The notes below the pieces were generated by a model. That model did not search any database. It worked only from the letters and a program-made list of their open reading frames with translations, and was not told where the DNA came from. DNA of 64,000 bases from Abyssalbus ytuae (GTDB taxonomy: Bacteria; Bacteroidota; Bacteroidia; Flavobacteriales; Flavobacteriaceae), in the NCBI RefSeq assembly GCF_022807975.1, contig NZ_CP094358.1, positions 4,188,171-4,252,170 of the forward strand, read 5' to 3'. The position numbers and the translations under genes are program-made. This document shows positions 8,736 through 17,604 of this stretch, one piece after another (the first letter of the stretch is position 1; the number at the start of each line of letters is the position of its first letter).

Positions 8736-10142
8736 TTAAGATTCTTTTACTTTAACAATTTGCGCCATTAGTTCGGCTTCGGACACTAGTTTTCCATTTG
8801 CATAAGCATACGCCTGCATATGGCATATTCCTCTTCTTATCGGAGAAATCAAATCACATTTAAATATTAAAGTATCTCCGGGATGAACTTGTTGTTTGAA
8901 CTTAACATTATCAATTTTCATAAAAAAGGTGAGGTAATTTTCAGGGTCGGGAACTGTACTTAAAACTAAAATACCCCCGGTTTGTGCCATAGCCTCTACC
9001 TGTAAGACACCTGGCATAACGGGTGCTCCCGGAAAATGACCAACAAAAAATGGTTCATTCATCGTAACATTCTTCACTCCCACTACATGTTTGTCTGATA
9101 ATTCCAAGATTTTATCAACCAATAAAAAAGGCGGCCTGTGCGGAAGCCTTCTCATTATTTCAGTAACATCCATTAAAGGAGCCTGATTCAAATCATATTT
9201 AGGAACTTTGTTACGTTTTTCTATTTTTATAATTTTTGAAAGCTTTTTAGCAAATTGAGTATTTACATAATGGCCAGGTTTGTTTGCTATAACTTTCCCT
9301 CTTATCCTGCTTCCTACCAGGGCCAAATCTCCTATAACATCTAAAAGTTTATGCCTGGCAGCTTCGTTTGGATAATGTAGTGTAAGGTTATCTAATATAC
9401 CATTTGGTTTAACAGCAATGGTATCTTTTTTAAAAGCTGCTTTTAATTTTTCCATAGTTTCAGGAGAAAGCTTTTTATCTACATACACTATGGCATTATT
9501 TAAATCTCCTCCCTTTATCAACCCATGTTCTAAAAGCATTTCCAGTTCATGAAGAAAACTAAATGTTCTCGCATCCGCAATTTCGGTCTTAAATTCGCAA
9601 AGGCTTTTGAGTGTTGCATTTTGTGTTCCCAAAACTTTGGTTCCGAAATCTACCATAGTGGTTACCTGATATTCATCAGCCGGGATCACGGTAATTTCAC
9701 TGCCTGTTTCTTCATCGATATAAGAAATGACATCTGTTACAACAAACTCTTCCCTTTCGGCTTCCTGTTCCTGGATGCCTGCTTTTTCAAGAGCTTCTAC
9801 AAAATATTTGGATGAACCGTCCATAATAGGAGGTTCCGGAGCATTAAGTTCAATTAGAACATTATCAATTTCCATCCCTACCAGTGCAGCCAAGACATGT
9901 TCGGATGTTTGTATTTTGACCCCTTTTTTTTCAAGATTGGTACCTCTTTGGGTATTTACCACATAATTGGCATCAGCTTCTATAACAGGATGGCCTTCCA
10001 AATCAATTCGTTTAAATGCATATCCAAAATTAACAGGAGCCGGTTTAAAGGTCATTGTTACTTCCTGACCAGTATGCAGGCCTACACCTTTAAGAGACAT
10101 TTCTTTTTGAATGGTGCGTTGTTTTACAACATTATCACTCAT
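8736..10142 (-). CDS. lpxC/fabZ: Bifunctional LpxC deacetylase / FabZ dehydratase
   Basis: A 468-residue fusion typical of Bacteroidetes. Residues 1 to about 315 are the zinc deacetylase LpxC, with the ligand His82 in EHVLAAL and the later HKLLD ligands. Residues 324-468 are FabZ, with RRLPHRPPFLLVD and the catalytic pair His369 (GHFPG) and Glu383 (QVEAMAQ). The first half commits UDP-acyl-GlcNAc to lipid A; the second dehydrates 3-hydroxyacyl-ACP, so one polypeptide sits at the branch point between lipid A and fatty acid synthesis. Its start overlaps the lpxD stop by 8 bases. Confidence 0.96.
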   Translation of the reverse strand: MSDNVVKQRTIQKEMSLKGVGLHTGQEVTMTFKPAPVNFGYAFKRIDLEGHPVIEADANYVVNTQRGTNLEKKGVKIQTSEHVLAALVGMEIDNVLIELNAPEPPIMDGSSKYFVEALEKAGIQEQEAEREEFVVTDVISYIDEETGSEITVIPADEYQVTTMVDFGTKVLGTQNATLKSLCEFKTEIADARTFSFLHELEMLLEHGLIKGGDLNNAIVYVDKKLSPETMEKLKAAFKKDTIAVKPNGILDNLTLHYPNEAARHKLLDVIGDLALVGSRIRGKVIANKPGHYVNTQFAKKLSKIIKIEKRNKVPKYDLNQAPLMDVTEIMRRLPHRPPFLLVDKILELSDKHVVGVKNVTMNEPFFVGHFPGAPVMPGVLQVEAMAQTGGILVLSTVPDPENYLTFFMKIDNVKFKQQVHPGDTLIFKCDLISPIRRGICHMQAYAYANGKLVSEAELMAQIVKVKES

Positions 10143-11163
10143 TATTATTTACTTTTTTTTCTATGTTTTGAATGTTATCTACAATTTTCGGGAGATTTTT
10201 AAAATGTACGTATGATTTATTGTAATCTCCATAGTTTAAGGCCGGGGAGCCCTGTAGTACTTCATCATCCTTTACATTTCTTCCTATTCCGGATTGTGCC
10301 TGTATTCTTACCCGGTTCCCAATAGTTATATGCCCTACGATACCCACTTGTCCGCCTATCATACAGTTTTTTCCTATTTTGGTGGATCCTGCAATGCCTG
10401 TTTGTGCTGCTATAACCGTATTTTCACCTATTTCGACATTATGGGCAATCTGAATCTGATTATCCAGTTTTACACCTCTTCTTATAACGGTAGATCCTAA
10501 GGTTGCCCGGTCTATAGTGGTTCCTGCCCCTACATCAACATCATCTTCTATAATCACATTTCCGGTTTGTGGTACTTTTTGGTATTTACCGTTTTCATCA
10601 GGAGCAAATCCAAAACCATCGGCACCTATTACCACACCACTGTGTACAACACAATTATTGCCAATAACAGATTCCGAATAAATTTTAGCTCCCGCAAATA
10701 TAATTACATCATTGCCTATAACCACATTATCACCAATATAAACATTGGGGTATATTTTTACATTGTCCCCAATTTTCACATTATCGCCAATGTAAGAGAA
10801 AGCCCCGATATAGATACCGTTGCCATGGCTGGAGGTTTCCGAAAGAAAAACAGGGCTTTCTATACCTGTTTTGTTCAGTTTTACCTGGTTATAGTATTCT
10901 AATAATTTTGAAAAGGATTTATATGCATCATCCACCTTTATAAGGGTAGTTGAAAGATCATCATCTGCCTCAAAAGATTTATTCACTATGGTGATTGAAG
11001 CTTTTGTGGAATATATATAAGAGGTATATTTGGGATTAGCTAAAAAAGTTAATGACCCTTCCGTGCCCTCCTCTATTTTGGAAAGTTTGAAAACTTCCAC
11101 ATCGGGATTACCAACAATATCCCCTTCTAATATTCCTGCTATTTGAGTTGCTGTAAATTTCAT
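10135..11163 (-). CDS. lpxD: UDP-3-O-acylglucosamine N-acyltransferase LpxD
   Basis: The start MKFTATQIAG at 11163 was chosen. An in-frame Met 48 bases further upstream would add 16 hydrophobic residues unlike the family and would overlap the preceding gene. This gives 342 residues. An N-terminal uridine-binding domain is followed by hexapeptide repeats, GADGFGF at about 180-186 and the catalytic His241 in QIAHN. It adds the second acyl chain in lipid A synthesis. It begins 29 bases after the HD-domain gene and leads the lpxD, lpxC-fabZ, lpxA, efp run. Confidence 0.93.
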   Translation of the reverse strand: MKFTATQIAGILEGDIVGNPDVEVFKLSKIEEGTEGSLTFLANPKYTSYIYSTKASITIVNKSFEADDDLSTTLIKVDDAYKSFSKLLEYYNQVKLNKTGIESPVFLSETSSHGNGIYIGAFSYIGDNVKIGDNVKIYPNVYIGDNVVIGNDVIIFAGAKIYSESVIGNNCVVHSGVVIGADGFGFAPDENGKYQKVPQTGNVIIEDDVDVGAGTTIDRATLGSTVIRRGVKLDNQIQIAHNVEIGENTVIAAQTGIAGSTKIGKNCMIGGQVGIVGHITIGNRVRIQAQSGIGRNVKDDEVLQGSPALNYGDYNKSYVHFKNLPKIVDNIQNIEKKVNNNE

Positions 11164-11192
11164 TGCTTGCAAAAGTAAAAAAAAAGTCCAAT

Positions 11193-12416
11193 TTATTGTT
11201 TGGGAAAACACAAGTAATATTTTGTGACAGGTTTGGAAAGTGCTTTCAGGTTAAGTTGATCGGATGCTTTGGCTACATCTACCAGCTTTCCTGTTTTCAT
11301 TAAAATATTAATATTTTGCTTATTAACATTATATGCCTGATTTTTTATTTCTCCTGAGAAAACAAAATAATCTAATTCATTTTCAGACAGGCCATATTTT
11401 TCTCTTAAGCGGTCTTTGTGTTTTTTAATTTTATTCTCGTGTATAGGTTTTTTCTTTATTCTTATTTTAAGTAATTCCCTGTTTATTATCATATTACATA
11501 ATGAAGAAAGTACAAAATCATCATGAAATTGCCATTCTTTCATCGAAAAGAGAATATCGTTATCGTCCAACCGTGAAAAAATATCCAAAACTTCGTCTTT
11601 AAAATCTTTTACTCCTATTTTGTTGTTTAAAAAATAGGAAAGAGATGCACTGGCAATTAAATTTTCTCCATTTTGTACTAATTCCTTGGCTCTTTTTAAA
11701 ACCCTGATCAATAGTTGTTCGGCTACCAGACTTGTTTTATGCAAATAAGCCTGCCAATACATTAACCTTCGTGCTACCAAAAATTTTTCTACCGAATATA
11801 TCCCCTTTTCTTCTACCACAAGTTCATCATCTACTACATTGAGCATGGTAATAAGTCTTTCCGAATTAATATTTCCTTCTGCTACCCCCGAATAAAAACT
11901 ATCACGCTTCAAATAATCAATTCTATCCATATCTAACTGTCCCGAAACTAGCTGATGCATAAATTTTTTATGGTATTCACCTTTAAAAATTTTAATAGCC
12001 GGCGTTAAAATTCCGTTAAAATCCTTATTCAGGCTTTCCATAAATAACAAAGAAATTTGTTCATGACTCACTCCATTTACTATACTGCATTCCATCGCAT
12101 GTGAAAAAGGTCCGTGACCAATATCATGTAAAAGTATGGCTGTTAAGAGAGCTTCTTCCTCCTTATCAGTTATTTCAATCCCTTTAAAACGTAGTACTCT
12201 TACAGCTTTTTGCATTAAATGCATACATCCCAGAGCATGATGAAATCGGGTATGATGGGCGCCTGGATAAACCAGATAAGACAACCCCATTTGAGAAATT
12301 CTTCTTAACCTTTGAAAATATTTGTGCTCTATGAGGTCAAATATCTGAGTATTGGGAATAGTAATAAATCCGTAAATTGGATCGTTTAAAATTTTAAGTT
12401 TGTTTGTAGATTTCAA
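11193..12416 (-). CDS. HD-domain phosphohydrolase
   Basis: A 407-residue protein with an N-terminal HD domain: HHTRFHHALG, LLHDIGHGPFSH and a later LDMDRIDYL supply the metal-binding His/Asp residues. It belongs to the group related to dNTP triphosphohydrolases and SAMHD1; a nucleotide phosphohydrolase role is inferred. The start is TTG at 12416, because an in-frame stop lies 9 bases upstream and the conserved opening NDPIYGFI follows closely. It is the first gene of the lipid A run and is divergent from porX. Confidence 0.8.
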   Translation of the reverse strand: MKSTNKLKILNDPIYGFITIPNTQIFDLIEHKYFQRLRRISQMGLSYLVYPGAHHTRFHHALGCMHLMQKAVRVLRFKGIEITDKEEEALLTAILLHDIGHGPFSHAMECSIVNGVSHEQISLLFMESLNKDFNGILTPAIKIFKGEYHKKFMHQLVSGQLDMDRIDYLKRDSFYSGVAEGNINSERLITMLNVVDDELVVEEKGIYSVEKFLVARRLMYWQAYLHKTSLVAEQLLIRVLKRAKELVQNGENLIASASLSYFLNNKIGVKDFKDEVLDIFSRLDDNDILFSMKEWQFHDDFVLSSLCNMIINRELLKIRIKKKPIHENKIKKHKDRLREKYGLSENELDYFVFSGEIKNQAYNVNKQNINILMKTGKLVDVAKASDQLNLKALSKPVTKYYLCFPKQ

Positions 12417-12441
12417 ACCGGCTAATTATTAAATTTAATAA

Positions 12442-12449
12442 CAAATATA
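12442..12449 (-). promoter_or_regulatory. Candidate -7 element for the HD-domain gene and lipid A run
   Basis: TATATTTG on the minus strand matches TAnnTTTG and lies 26 bases before the TTG start of the HD gene. No well-placed TTG was found upstream, so only the -7 part is supported. Confidence 0.4.
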
Positions 12450-12459
12450 CACAGATACA

Positions 12460-14007
12460 ATGAATGAAATTAAGATACTCTGGGTTGATGATGAAATTGA
12501 ACTTTTAAAACCACATATTTTATTTCTTGAAAAGAAGAATTATAAAGTCAGTACCTGTCAGAGCGGTACTGATGCTATTGAAGAAATTGATGAAGATACT
12601 TATGATATTGTTTTTTTAGACGAGAACATGCCCGGTATAACAGGTTTGGAAACTTTAACTGAGTTAAAAGCCAAAAAACCTGATCTTCCTGTGGTAATGA
12701 TTACCAAGAGTGAAGAGGAATATATAATGGAAGAAGCTATAGGTTCAAAGATCGCAGATTATTTAATAAAGCCGGTAAATCCAAATCAAATTTTGTTGAG
12801 TTTAAAAAAGAATCTTGATATTTCCAGGTTGGTTTCAGAAAAAACCACATCTAATTATCAGCAGGAATTCAGAAAAATAGCTATGGACCTTACCATGGTA
12901 AACTCCTATGAAGAGTGGGTAGAATTGTATAAAAAGCTGATTTACTGGGAACTGGAACTTGAGAACATTGAAGATACCGGCCTGATTGAAATTCTTGAAT
13001 CTCAAAAGGTTGAAGCCAATATTCAGTTTGGTAAGTTTATTGAAAAAAATTACAAAAAATGGTTTGAATCTGATAAAGGGCCAGTTATGTCTCATACCGT
13101 ATTTAAAGAATGGATAAGCCCTAATATAAAAAAAGGAAAGCCTACACTGCTGGTAGTGATTGATAATTTACGATATGATCAGTGGCGATCATTTGAAAGT
13201 ACGGTTACCAATTATTACAAAAAAGTAAAGGAGTGTGCGTACTACAGTATTTTACCTACTGCTACCCAGTATGCCCGCAATGCAATATTTTCGGGTTTAA
13301 TGCCTCTGGAAATGGAAAGACTGCATTCTTCTTTATGGAAAAATGATACCGATGAGGGAGGGAAAAATTTACATGAAGAAGACTTTCTTGCAGAACAAAT
13401 ACGACGACAGGGATTGTCAATAAAATGGGAATATCATAAAATATCCAGTTTAAAAGCAGGAAAACAACTCGCTCAAAATTTTAAATCTCTTAAGGAAAAG
13501 GATCTAACGGTTTTGGTGTACAATTTTGTAGATATGTTATCTCATGCTAAAACCGAAATGGAAGTAGTAAAAGAACTTGCTTCTAACGACAAAGCCTACA
13601 GGTCATTAACTCAAAGCTGGTTTAAAAACTCTCCGTTGCTGGATATTATTCAACAAGCACAACAACTGGGTTTTAAATTAATTATTACCACCGACCACGG
13701 GACTATAAATGTTAAAAATCCCTCCAAAGTGGTAGGCGATAAAGAAACCAGTCTTAATTTGAGATATAAAACCGGAAGAAGCCTTTCTTATGAGCAAAAG
13801 GATGTAATGGCTGTAAAAAATCCAAAAGAAATTTACTTACCTGCAATTAATATGAGTAATTCGTTTATTTTTGCTAAAGGTGATTTGTTTTTTGCTTATC
13901 CTAATAATTATAATCATTACGTAAGCTATTACAGAAACACATACCAGCACGGAGGTATTTCACTTGAGGAAATGATTATACCGTTTGTTATTTTAGAGCC
14001 TAAATAA
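12460..14007 (+). CDS. porX: PorX-type response regulator with PglZ domain
   Basis: 515 residues. A CheY-like receiver domain occupies residues 1-125 with the acidic pair Asp10/Asp11, phospho-acceptor Asp54, Thr82 and Lys104. From about residue 220 there is an alkaline-phosphatase-like PglZ domain (VVIDNLRYDQW, later TTDHGT metal site). This arrangement defines PorX, which with the sensor PorY controls the type IX secretion system and has phosphodiesterase activity in studied members. No porY is in the window. The gene starts 43 bases from the divergent HD gene. Confidence 0.93.
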   Translation: MNEIKILWVDDEIELLKPHILFLEKKNYKVSTCQSGTDAIEEIDEDTYDIVFLDENMPGITGLETLTELKAKKPDLPVVMITKSEEEYIMEEAIGSKIADYLIKPVNPNQILLSLKKNLDISRLVSEKTTSNYQQEFRKIAMDLTMVNSYEEWVELYKKLIYWELELENIEDTGLIEILESQKVEANIQFGKFIEKNYKKWFESDKGPVMSHTVFKEWISPNIKKGKPTLLVVIDNLRYDQWRSFESTVTNYYKKVKECAYYSILPTATQYARNAIFSGLMPLEMERLHSSLWKNDTDEGGKNLHEEDFLAEQIRRQGLSIKWEYHKISSLKAGKQLAQNFKSLKEKDLTVLVYNFVDMLSHAKTEMEVVKELASNDKAYRSLTQSWFKNSPLLDIIQQAQQLGFKLIITTDHGTINVKNPSKVVGDKETSLNLRYKTGRSLSYEQKDVMAVKNPKEIYLPAINMSNSFIFAKGDLFFAYPNNYNHYVSYYRNTYQHGGISLEEMIIPFVILEPK

Positions 14008-14027
14008 TTTATAAAAAGGCATTGATG

Positions 14028-14067
14028 AATTTTAAATTATTTCTTTGCTAAAAGAATATTTAAAATT
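14028..14067 (+). terminator. Imperfect hairpin after porX
   Basis: A long AT-rich imperfect stem (arms near 14028-14046 and 14050-14067, two bulges) lies 20 bases past the porX stop. It lacks a clear T tract, so termination is only possible. Confidence 0.35.
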
Positions 14068-14149
14068 AGAGGGATGGAACAGAGTTAATTAAAACCGTTC
14101 TTTGTTTTGATTTTTTGTCGGATAATTAAATTAATAAGTTTTCAAGCGT

Positions 14150-14557
14150 GTGAAAGTAGTTTACGATCTCTCGGAAGTTGAAAAAGTTGCAAAAAGGGTA
14201 ATAAATAAGGCTAAGAATAAAACAATACTGTTTTATGGCAATATGGGAGTGGGAAAAACCACTCTTATTAAAAGCATTGTGAAATTACTGGGGGTAAAAG
14301 ATGTGACCTCCAGCCCTACTTTTTCTATTGTAAATGAGTATAGTGATGGAGATAACATTATATATCATTTTGATTTTTACAGACTAAATGATGAAAGTGA
14401 AGCTTATGACTTTGGTCTTGAAGAATATTTTTTTAATGACAATTGGTGTCTTATTGAATGGCCGGAAAAAGTAAGCCGGGATTTATTGCCATCCGAAGCA
14501 AGTGTAATAGAGATTGATATAGAAAATGACGGGAAACGGATCATGGTTATGAGATAA
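14150..14557 (+). CDS. tsaE: tRNA threonylcarbamoyladenosine biosynthesis ATPase TsaE
   Basis: At 135 residues it is the expected size for TsaE, the small ATPase that works with TsaB/TsaD to make t6A37 in ANN-decoding tRNAs. The Walker A motif is GNMGVGKT at residues 30-37, followed by the family signature SSPTFSIVNEY and HFDFYRL. The start is GTG at 14150; no ATG is available in frame before the conserved region. It stands between porX and ald with its own short leader. Confidence 0.92.
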   Translation: MKVVYDLSEVEKVAKRVINKAKNKTILFYGNMGVGKTTLIKSIVKLLGVKDVTSSPTFSIVNEYSDGDNIIYHFDFYRLNDESEAYDFGLEEYFFNDNWCLIEWPEKVSRDLLPSEASVIEIDIENDGKRIMVMR

Positions 14558-14634
14558 ATTTCTATTATTTATATTTACAATTCTAAATTTTATTGTTCTC
14601 ATTATAAGCAAGTTACATTTTATTATTTTATTAA

Positions 14635-15831
14635 ATGACTGATAAGACACCTTTTACAGAAAAACAATTATTACCCCAGGAAGAAAAACTTGAAATTTTT
14701 AAACAAAAAGGAGAACTTTTTATAGGAATCCCCCGGGAAATATCATATCAGGAAAAAAGGGTATGTCTTACTCCGGATGCCGTTAATGCTTTAACAGCTC
14801 ACGGACACAGGGTTATGATAGAATCCAAGGCAGGCGATGCGGCAAATTTTACGGACAAAGATTATAGCGAAGCCGGTGCTATGGTAACCACCGATACCAA
14901 AAAAGTTTTTTCCTGCCCTATTGTGTTGAAAGTCGAGCCCCCCTCAATTGATGAACTAAAACTTGTTAACCCTCAAACAATTCTGATTTCTGCTTTACAA
15001 ATAAAAACACAATGTAAAGAATATTTTGAAGAGCTCGCCAAAAAAAGAATTACCGCTATTGCTTTTGAGTTTATTAAAGACGAAGACGGCAATTATCCCG
15101 CGGTAAGGGCCTTAAGTGAAATAGCGGGTATAGCCTCTGTATTAATAGCTTCAGAATTAATGAATAATATTAATGACGGGAATGGTCTCATGTTTGGAAA
15201 TATAAGTGGAGTACCGCCTGTTGAAGTTGTTATTTTGGGTGCAGGAACCGTAGGAGAATATGCAGCCCGGTCTGCACTAGGCCTGGGAGCGAGTGTTAAA
15301 GTTTTTGATAATTCAATTACAAGGCTTAGAAAAATACAAACCAATTTGGGCCGGCCATTGTATACCTCCACAATGCAGCCAAAAAACCTTATTAAAGCTT
15401 TAAAAAGATGTGATGTGTTAATAGGTGCAGTGCGGGGAATTAACCGCTCTCCGGTAGTAGTTTCTGAAACTATGGTTGAAAACATGAAAAACGGTTCTGT
15501 AATTATAGATGTGAGTATAGATATGGGAGGTTGTGTAGAGACAAGTGAAGTAACCACTCATGAAAAACCTACATTTCATAAACATGGTGTAATACATTAT
15601 TGTGTACCCAATATACCCTCAAGATATGCCAGGACTGCCTCAGTATCAATAAGTAACATTTTCACACCTTACCTGCTTAAAATTGGTGAAGACGGCGGAT
15701 TGGAAAATTCTTTAAGATTTGACCGTGGTTTAAGAAATGGTTTATATTTTTACCATGGAATTTTAACCAATAAATCGGTTGCAGACTGGTTTGGTTTATC
15801 GCACAGGGATATTAATTTACTGATTTTCTAA
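14635..15831 (+). CDS. ald: Alanine dehydrogenase
   Basis: 398 residues, of the alanine dehydrogenase/PNT family. The N-terminal catalytic domain contains IPREISYQEKRV near residues 32-43, and the NAD-binding fold carries GAGTVG at 202-207. It catalyses the NAD-dependent interconversion of L-alanine with pyruvate and ammonia. The first 28 residues form an extension relative to the shorter bacterial enzymes, as is common in flavobacterial copies. It is followed 7 bases later by the DUF4258 gene, so they are probably one transcript. Confidence 0.88.
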   Translation: MTDKTPFTEKQLLPQEEKLEIFKQKGELFIGIPREISYQEKRVCLTPDAVNALTAHGHRVMIESKAGDAANFTDKDYSEAGAMVTTDTKKVFSCPIVLKVEPPSIDELKLVNPQTILISALQIKTQCKEYFEELAKKRITAIAFEFIKDEDGNYPAVRALSEIAGIASVLIASELMNNINDGNGLMFGNISGVPPVEVVILGAGTVGEYAARSALGLGASVKVFDNSITRLRKIQTNLGRPLYTSTMQPKNLIKALKRCDVLIGAVRGINRSPVVVSETMVENMKNGSVIIDVSIDMGGCVETSEVTTHEKPTFHKHGVIHYCVPNIPSRYARTASVSISNIFTPYLLKIGEDGGLENSLRFDRGLRNGLYFYHGILTNKSVADWFGLSHRDINLLIF

Positions 15832-15838
15832 ATATATC

Positions 15839-16216
15839 ATGCCATTACTTAAAAGATTAGGTTTTTTTTTAATAGGGTTATCCTTTGGTCTAGTGTTTCT
15901 TGCTTACTTTTTAAAAGGTAAAAATGCAGAGTTTTGTTATTTACCCAATTGCAGGGTTTTAAAGGATATAAGAACGAAACAAATAGATTTTTCTCCTGAA
16001 GTAAAGCAACTTTTTGATAACAATACCATTTCAAAAGACCAGCTTAATTACATCCTCACAGAAGGTGATGTTATATTTTCCGAAAGCAATACAAAAGCCA
16101 AACCCTGTAAAAATTATATCATCAGGGGGTATTTAAGTGAAAAACATGTGGAATTCAAAATAGATAATTGTTCGGACAGAGCAATTATTAAAAGCATAGA
16201 TATTATTCAAAAATAA
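15839..16216 (+). CDS. DUF4258-like small membrane-anchored protein
   Basis: 125 residues with one N-terminal hydrophobic helix (about 8-26) and a small alpha/beta domain ending in FKIDNCSDRAIIKSID, resembling DUF4258 proteins. Three Cys residues (CYLPNC and DNC) suggest an extracytoplasmic disulfide or metal site. It is tightly packed between ald and aroB (1-base gap), so it is co-transcribed, but its function is unknown. Confidence 0.65.
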   Translation: MPLLKRLGFFLIGLSFGLVFLAYFLKGKNAEFCYLPNCRVLKDIRTKQIDFSPEVKQLFDNNTISKDQLNYILTEGDVIFSESNTKAKPCKNYIIRGYLSEKHVEFKIDNCSDRAIIKSIDIIQK

Positions 16217-16217
16217 A

Positions 16218-17294
16218 ATGGCTCAATTACAATCTATACATTGTAGTGATTATTTAATTCACTTTGGTAACGAATCTTATAATCAGCTAAATAAACATTT
16301 AAAAGACACAAACTATTCTACAATCTTCATACTGGTAGATGAAAATACACATAATTATTGTTTACCGTATTTTATGTCTCAAATTACAGGAGATTATAAT
16401 TTTGAAATAATAGAAATCGATGCCGGGGAAGAATTTAAAAACCTGGAAACCTGTTCGGGGGTTTGGAGTGCTTTATCCGAACTGGGAGCCGATAGAAAAA
16501 GCCTGATTATAAACTTAGGAGGTGGTGTTATTACAGATTTAGGCGGCTTTGTTGCCTCAACTTTTATGAGAGGTATTAATTTTATCAATGTCCCTACTAC
16601 CCTTCTCTCAATGGTAGATGCATCAGTAGGTGGTAAAACAGGGGTCGATTTAGGGCTGCTTAAAAATCAGGTTGGAGTATTTAACAACCCTGTAATGGTT
16701 TTAATCGATTCATTCTATCTTAAAACTTTACCACACGAACAATTACGAAGTGGCTCTGCCGAAATGCTAAAACACGGACTTATTTATGATGAAGAATACT
16801 GGAATAAACTAAAAGATCCGGCTGTTTTAAATACCAAATTAATTGATGACTTAATTCATAGATCGGTAGTGATAAAAAATGAAATTGTATTACAAGACCC
16901 GCATGAAGGTGGATTAAGGAAAATTGTTAATTTCGGACATACGCTCGGGCATGCAATAGAAACATATTTTTTAAAAAATGATGACAAAAAATCATTACTC
17001 CACGGCGAGGCCATTGCTATAGGAATGATATTAGCTGCTTATTTATCCACACAAATTGAAAATTTTCCCGAAAAAAAACTTCATGAAATAAAAAGTACCA
17101 TGCTTTCCTATTTTAATAAAGTAGATTTTGGAAAAGATGATTATGCAGCAATAATTGATCTGATGAAGTTTGACAAAAAGAATTCCCATGGAAATATAAA
17201 TTTTGTTCTTCTCAAGAATACAGGTCAATCCGTATTTGATAAGAAAGTGTCTAATGAATTGATAATCAAAGCTTTTGAGTTCTATAAAAATTAA
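16218..17294 (+). CDS. aroB: 3-dehydroquinate synthase
   Basis: 358 residues, the usual AroB length. It converts DAHP to 3-dehydroquinate, the second step of the shikimate pathway, using NAD and a divalent metal. Signature stretches are NLGGGVITDLGGF (about 96-108), VPTTLLSMVDASVGGKTG, and NFGHTLGHAIE, whose histidines bind the metal. It forms a tight run with the DUF4258 gene. Confidence 0.95.
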   Translation: MAQLQSIHCSDYLIHFGNESYNQLNKHLKDTNYSTIFILVDENTHNYCLPYFMSQITGDYNFEIIEIDAGEEFKNLETCSGVWSALSELGADRKSLIINLGGGVITDLGGFVASTFMRGINFINVPTTLLSMVDASVGGKTGVDLGLLKNQVGVFNNPVMVLIDSFYLKTLPHEQLRSGSAEMLKHGLIYDEEYWNKLKDPAVLNTKLIDDLIHRSVVIKNEIVLQDPHEGGLRKIVNFGHTLGHAIETYFLKNDDKKSLLHGEAIAIGMILAAYLSTQIENFPEKKLHEIKSTMLSYFNKVDFGKDDYAAIIDLMKFDKKNSHGNINFVLLKNTGQSVFDKKVSNELIIKAFEFYKN

Positions 17295-17366
17295 AAAAAA
17301 ATCAACTTAATTATTTGGTTTATTAATTTTTTTATTCACTTTTGTACCAGTTTTTGGCTGAACATA

Positions 17367-17537
17367 ATGAGATTTGTTTCTAATGCCGGGTATACACCAA
17401 ACAGGAAGTTATTTTTGTATACGGCCCAACAGTTGGGTAACCGGATTTTAAAGCTGGCTTCCGTTTATTTACTTACCACAACCATTACTCCGGTTGCTAT
17501 AATTTCTGCAGTATCTTCAGGAAATCTGAGAGTCTAA
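17367..17537 (+). CDS. Possible 56-residue leader ORF before the polyamine operon
   Basis: The stretch between aroB and speA (17295-17604) contains one ATG-to-TAA frame of 56 residues with a hydrophobic C-terminal half. It is not recognised. No strong ribosome site is visible. It ends 18 bases before a terminator-like hairpin that itself ends just upstream of speA, which is why it is listed. It could equally be non-coding. Confidence 0.25.
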   Translation: MRFVSNAGYTPNRKLFLYTAQQLGNRILKLASVYLLTTTITPVAIISAVSSGNLRV

Positions 17538-17555
17538 TGTTATTGCTTGCCCCAT

Positions 17556-17585
17556 AAAGAGATTAAATGTAAACCTCTTTTTTTT
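17556..17585 (+). terminator. Terminator-like hairpin just upstream of speA
   Basis: AAAGAG (17556-17561) pairs with CTCTTT (17575-17580), with a few further inner pairs, and the second arm runs into a tract of T residues. It lies only 20 bases before the speA ATG. It could end transcription from aroB or act as an attenuator. Confidence 0.45.
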
Positions 17586-17604
17586 ACTTAATTAAATAGC
17601 AATA

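Noticed and set aside
10135-11211. LpxD start at 11211
   Set aside because: It would add hydrophobic residues outside the family and overlap the end of the HD-domain gene; Met at 11163 fits the family start.
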